Source: Mariprofundaceae bacterium
Lineage (GTDB): Bacteria > Pseudomonadota > Zetaproteobacteria > Mariprofundales > Mariprofundaceae
Assembly (NCBI GenBank): GCA_015488125.1
Contig: WFOJ01000195.1
Span: 1-5,098 of the forward strand
Reading direction: 5' to 3'
DNA: 5,098 nt
Shown piece by piece: positions 2,887 to 5,098 of the stretch. Every line of letters begins with the position of its first letter. Positions within the stretch are counted from its first letter, which is position 1. The translations under genes were made by a program, and so were the position numbers. The notes below the pieces were generated by a model. It was not told the origin of the DNA and ran no database searches. It saw only the letters and a program-made list of their open reading frames with translations.

Positions 2887-5098
2887 GACTGGCACTTTCA
2901 TGGTTGCGTGAATATGTGGAACTAACAGCCACAGTGGAGGAAATTGCCGCTGCTCTGGTGCGCCTGGGGCATGAGGTCGAAGCGATTGAATACCCCCGTG
3001 CCAGCTTGTCTGCCGTGCGTATCGGTTGCATCCTGAGCATGGAACCACACCCGAATGCCGATCGCCTGCGCTTGTTAACAGTGGATATTGGCGAGGCAGC
3101 GCCGCTGCATATCGTCTGCGGCGCCACCAATATGCAGGTTGGAGATAAAATCCCGGTCGCCACCATCGGCGCCAGTCTGCCCAATGGCATGACCATCAAA
3201 AAAGGCAAGGTGCGTGGCGAGGTCAGCTGCGGCATGTGCTGTTCCGAGGCGGAACTTGGCCTGGCAGAAGATGCCGCCGGACTGATGATTTTGCCTGCCA
3301 ATGCTCCCGTTGGCATGGCCATGGGTGAGTATCTGCAACTGGAGGAAGCCATTCTGGAACTGTCGATTACCCCCAACCGTGGCGACTGCATGAGTGTACG
3401 GGGACTGGCGCGGGATCTGGCGGCGGATCAGGGGTTAGAGCTCAGAAATCAGAAGTCAGGGATCAAGGTTCAGGAAGCAGATGACGATGAACTGGTGCTG
3501 GTGCGCGAAGCTGAGGCTGATTGCCCGTATTATCTGGCGCGACGCATCTCTGGCGTGCGTGTGGGCGAGGCCCCGGCATGGCTGCGAGCACGGCTGGAAG
3601 CTGCAGGCCAGCGTTCGGTAAACGGCGTGGTCGATGTGCTGAACTATCTGATGCTGGACATGGGGCAACCCATGCATGCCTTTGATGCCTCGCACATTGA
3701 AGGACCTATCCATATTCGTTCGGCGCAGGATGGCGAAGCCTTTACCGGTCTGGATGAACGTCAGCTACGCACCCATGCGGGTGATCTGGTGATTGCTGAT
3801 GAGAAAAAAGTGCTGGCCATGGCCGGTATCATGGGTTCACTGGCATCCGGTGTCACCGCCGAAACCACCGACCTGGTGTTGGAATCCGCATTTTTCAACC
3901 CGGCACGCATCAGCCTGAGCCGTCGCACCCATGGCATGGTTTCGGAAGCCTCCATGCGTTTCGAGCGTGGCGTTGATGCTGCTGCGGTATTGCCTGCCAT
4001 GGAGCGGGCAACGGCGATGATTATTGAATTTTTCGGTGGTCGGGCGGCGGCCATCAGCCGCAGTGGCGATGTGGACGCCTTATGTCAGCCACGAACGCTT
4101 GCAACATCGGTATCGCGTTTAAGCCAGCGCCTGGGTATGCCGATCGCCGAAACGGCAGATACTGTCTTGCGGGGCATGGGCTTTGGTATTCGCCGTGACG
4201 GGGATGTGCTGCATGTCAGCATTCCTTCATGGCGGCATGATGTCTCGCTGCCGGAAGATATCAGCGAAGAGTATGCCCGGGTCATGGGTTATGACAGCAT
4301 TCCCGCCATATTGCCACCAACAACCATGCAACACACACCTGCGTACCGCGATGATGCCGTAGCAGCAGTGGCAACAGGCTGTGTGCAGGTCATCAATTAT
4401 GCTTTTATCTCGCCTGCCGAACAACGCCTGTTCGTCGCGGATGATGGTAAGGACGTATGCCTGGACAACCCGATTTCCGAGGCGATGAGCGTCATGCGTC
4501 GCAGCCTGTGGACCGGCCTGCTGGGCACTGCCCGGCATAATATGAACCGCCAACAAAAAGGCGTGACACTGGTGGAAACCGGGCGAACATATCAGCTGGA
4601 CGCGGATGGCGTGACAGAAAGCAACCAGATTGCCTGGCTGATGTGTGGTCAGGTGGCAGACGATCAATGGTATGGCAAGGCACGTCAGGCGGATTTTTAT
4701 GATCTGAAGGGGCTGGTAGAAACATATTTGGAACGCCGAAGGGTTAATGCCCGCATGCAACCACCGCGTAACGAAGTGCCGGGCCTGCAACCCGGGCAGG
4801 TCGCGGAAATTCGTGCCGGTAAAGGCGTAGTGGGCATGATCGGCCGTGTTGATGTAGCGATTGCCCGTCAATACGACCTGGGCGATGTGCCAGTATGGGT
4901 AGCCAATATCAATCTGGATGCCCTGCCAGCAGCCAAAACACCACGTTTTTCTGCTATACCTGAGTTTCCTTCAGTGGAGCGCGATCTCGTCTTTTTACTG
5001 CCTGATTCAGTCACCGCCGAAGCGCTGTGCAATGAAGCGCGGAAGAAAACACCAGCAACATTGATTGATGTTCGCCTGTTTGATGTTTATCGTGGCGA
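2883..5098 (+). CDS. pheT: Phenylalanyl-tRNA synthetase beta subunit, 3' end beyond the window
   Basis: PheT binds tRNA-Phe and hydrolyses mischarged Tyr-tRNA-Phe. The ATG at 2883 overlaps the pheS stop (ATGA), implying translational coupling. The frame stays open for 738 codons to the window edge; about 50 residues are missing compared with E. coli. Visible domains are the OB-fold tRNA-binding B1 (about 39-150; PHPNADRL, CGATN 79-83), the editing B3/B4 region, B5 and the core (PSWRHD 448-453), and the start of the FDX-ACB domain (from about 689; FPSVERDL, FDVYRG). Editing residues known from E. coli are present at the same numbers: R244, H265, G318, E334 and A356. T354 is replaced by Ser. 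The four acidic metal ligands are kept as D453, D459, E462 and E463. A run of seven-base repeats lies at codons 182-198. Confidence 0.97.
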   Translation, partial: MRLALSWLREYVELTATVEEIAAALVRLGHEVEAIEYPRASLSAVRIGCILSMEPHPNADRLRLLTVDIGEAAPLHIVCGATNMQVGDKIPVATIGASLPNGMTIKKGKVRGEVSCGMCCSEAELGLAEDAAGLMILPANAPVGMAMGEYLQLEEAILELSITPNRGDCMSVRGLARDLAADQGLELRNQKSGIKVQEADDDELVLVREAEADCPYYLARRISGVRVGEAPAWLRARLEAAGQRSVNGVVDVLNYLMLDMGQPMHAFDASHIEGPIHIRSAQDGEAFTGLDERQLRTHAGDLVIADEKKVLAMAGIMGSLASGVTAETTDLVLESAFFNPARISLSRRTHGMVSEASMRFERGVDAAAVLPAMERATAMIIEFFGGRAAAISRSGDVDALCQPRTLATSVSRLSQRLGMPIAETADTVLRGMGFGIRRDGDVLHVSIPSWRHDVSLPEDISEEYARVMGYDSIPAILPPTTMQHTPAYRDDAVAAVATGCVQVINYAFISPAEQRLFVADDGKDVCLDNPISEAMSVMRRSLWTGLLGTARHNMNRQQKGVTLVETGRTYQLDADGVTESNQIAWLMCGQVADDQWYGKARQADFYDLKGLVETYLERRRVNARMQPPRNEVPGLQPGQVAEIRAGKGVVGMIGRVDVAIARQYDLGDVPVWVANINLDALPAAKTPRFSAIPEFPSVERDLVFLLPDSVTAEALCNEARKKTPATLIDVRLFDVYRG
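3428..3476 (+). repeat. Seven in-phase degenerate heptamers inside pheT
   Basis: Read in steps of seven bases the sequence is TCAGGGG, TTAGAGC, TCAGAAA, TCAGAAG, TCAGGGA, TCAAGGT, TCAGGAA; five of the seven begin TCAG. It encodes the linker after RGLARDLAA, between the tRNA-binding and editing regions. Because seven is not a multiple of three, the periodicity does not come from a protein repeat. The downstream editing residues keep E. coli numbering, so there is no net length gain relative to that protein. Confidence 0.55.

Noticed and set aside
4227..4871. 214-codon open frame on the minus strand
   Set aside because: It is the antisense shadow of pheT, whose + strand translation is clearly conserved throughout. 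The same applies to the minus-strand frames at 2813-3391 and 892-1407.

Overview
The window carries a bacterial translation-gene cluster, all on the + strand: infC (initiation factor IF3), rpmI (ribosomal protein L35), rplT (L20), pheS and pheT (the two subunits of phenylalanyl-tRNA synthetase). pheT is still open at the right edge and lacks roughly its last 50 codons. Gene order and protein sequences point to a proteobacterium with moderate G+C. The lineage (for example gamma, beta, acidithiobacillia or zeta) cannot be settled from the sequence alone. In many proteobacteria thrS precedes this cluster, but no thrS end can be recognised in the first 25 bases.

Layout: bases 22-188 hold a 159-bp imperfect palindrome bounded by CTAG on both sides. 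infC follows, starting at a non-standard ATC (210-725). A 126-bp spacer with two hairpins leads to rpmI (852-1049). A 115-bp spacer with two further hairpins leads to rplT (1165-1518). The 300-bp rplT-pheS gap holds, in order, a branched hairpin, a strong rho-independent terminator, a second copy of the 159-bp palindrome in opposite orientation bounded by CGAG, and a short hairpin just before pheS (1819-2886). pheT (2883 to the window edge) overlaps pheS by the ATGA motif.

The least ordinary part is the pair of 159-bp elements. They have the same length, align without gaps at about 90% identity, have 21-bp imperfect terminal inverted repeats, fold back on themselves along their whole length, and each sits between its own 4-bp direct repeat. 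They look like non-autonomous miniature transposable elements (MITEs, comparable in size and plan to Correia or ERIC elements but different in sequence). They bracket the infC-rpmI-rplT block as inverted repeats. The right copy lies after a terminator and before pheS, where it may affect or supply pheST expression.

Together the genes supply start-site selection (IF3), two large-subunit proteins needed for ribosome assembly (L35, L20) and charging of tRNA-Phe (PheS2PheT2). Likely control points are IF3 discrimination against the ATC start of its own gene, possible L20 feedback through the structured spacers, and termination or attenuation between rplT and pheS.
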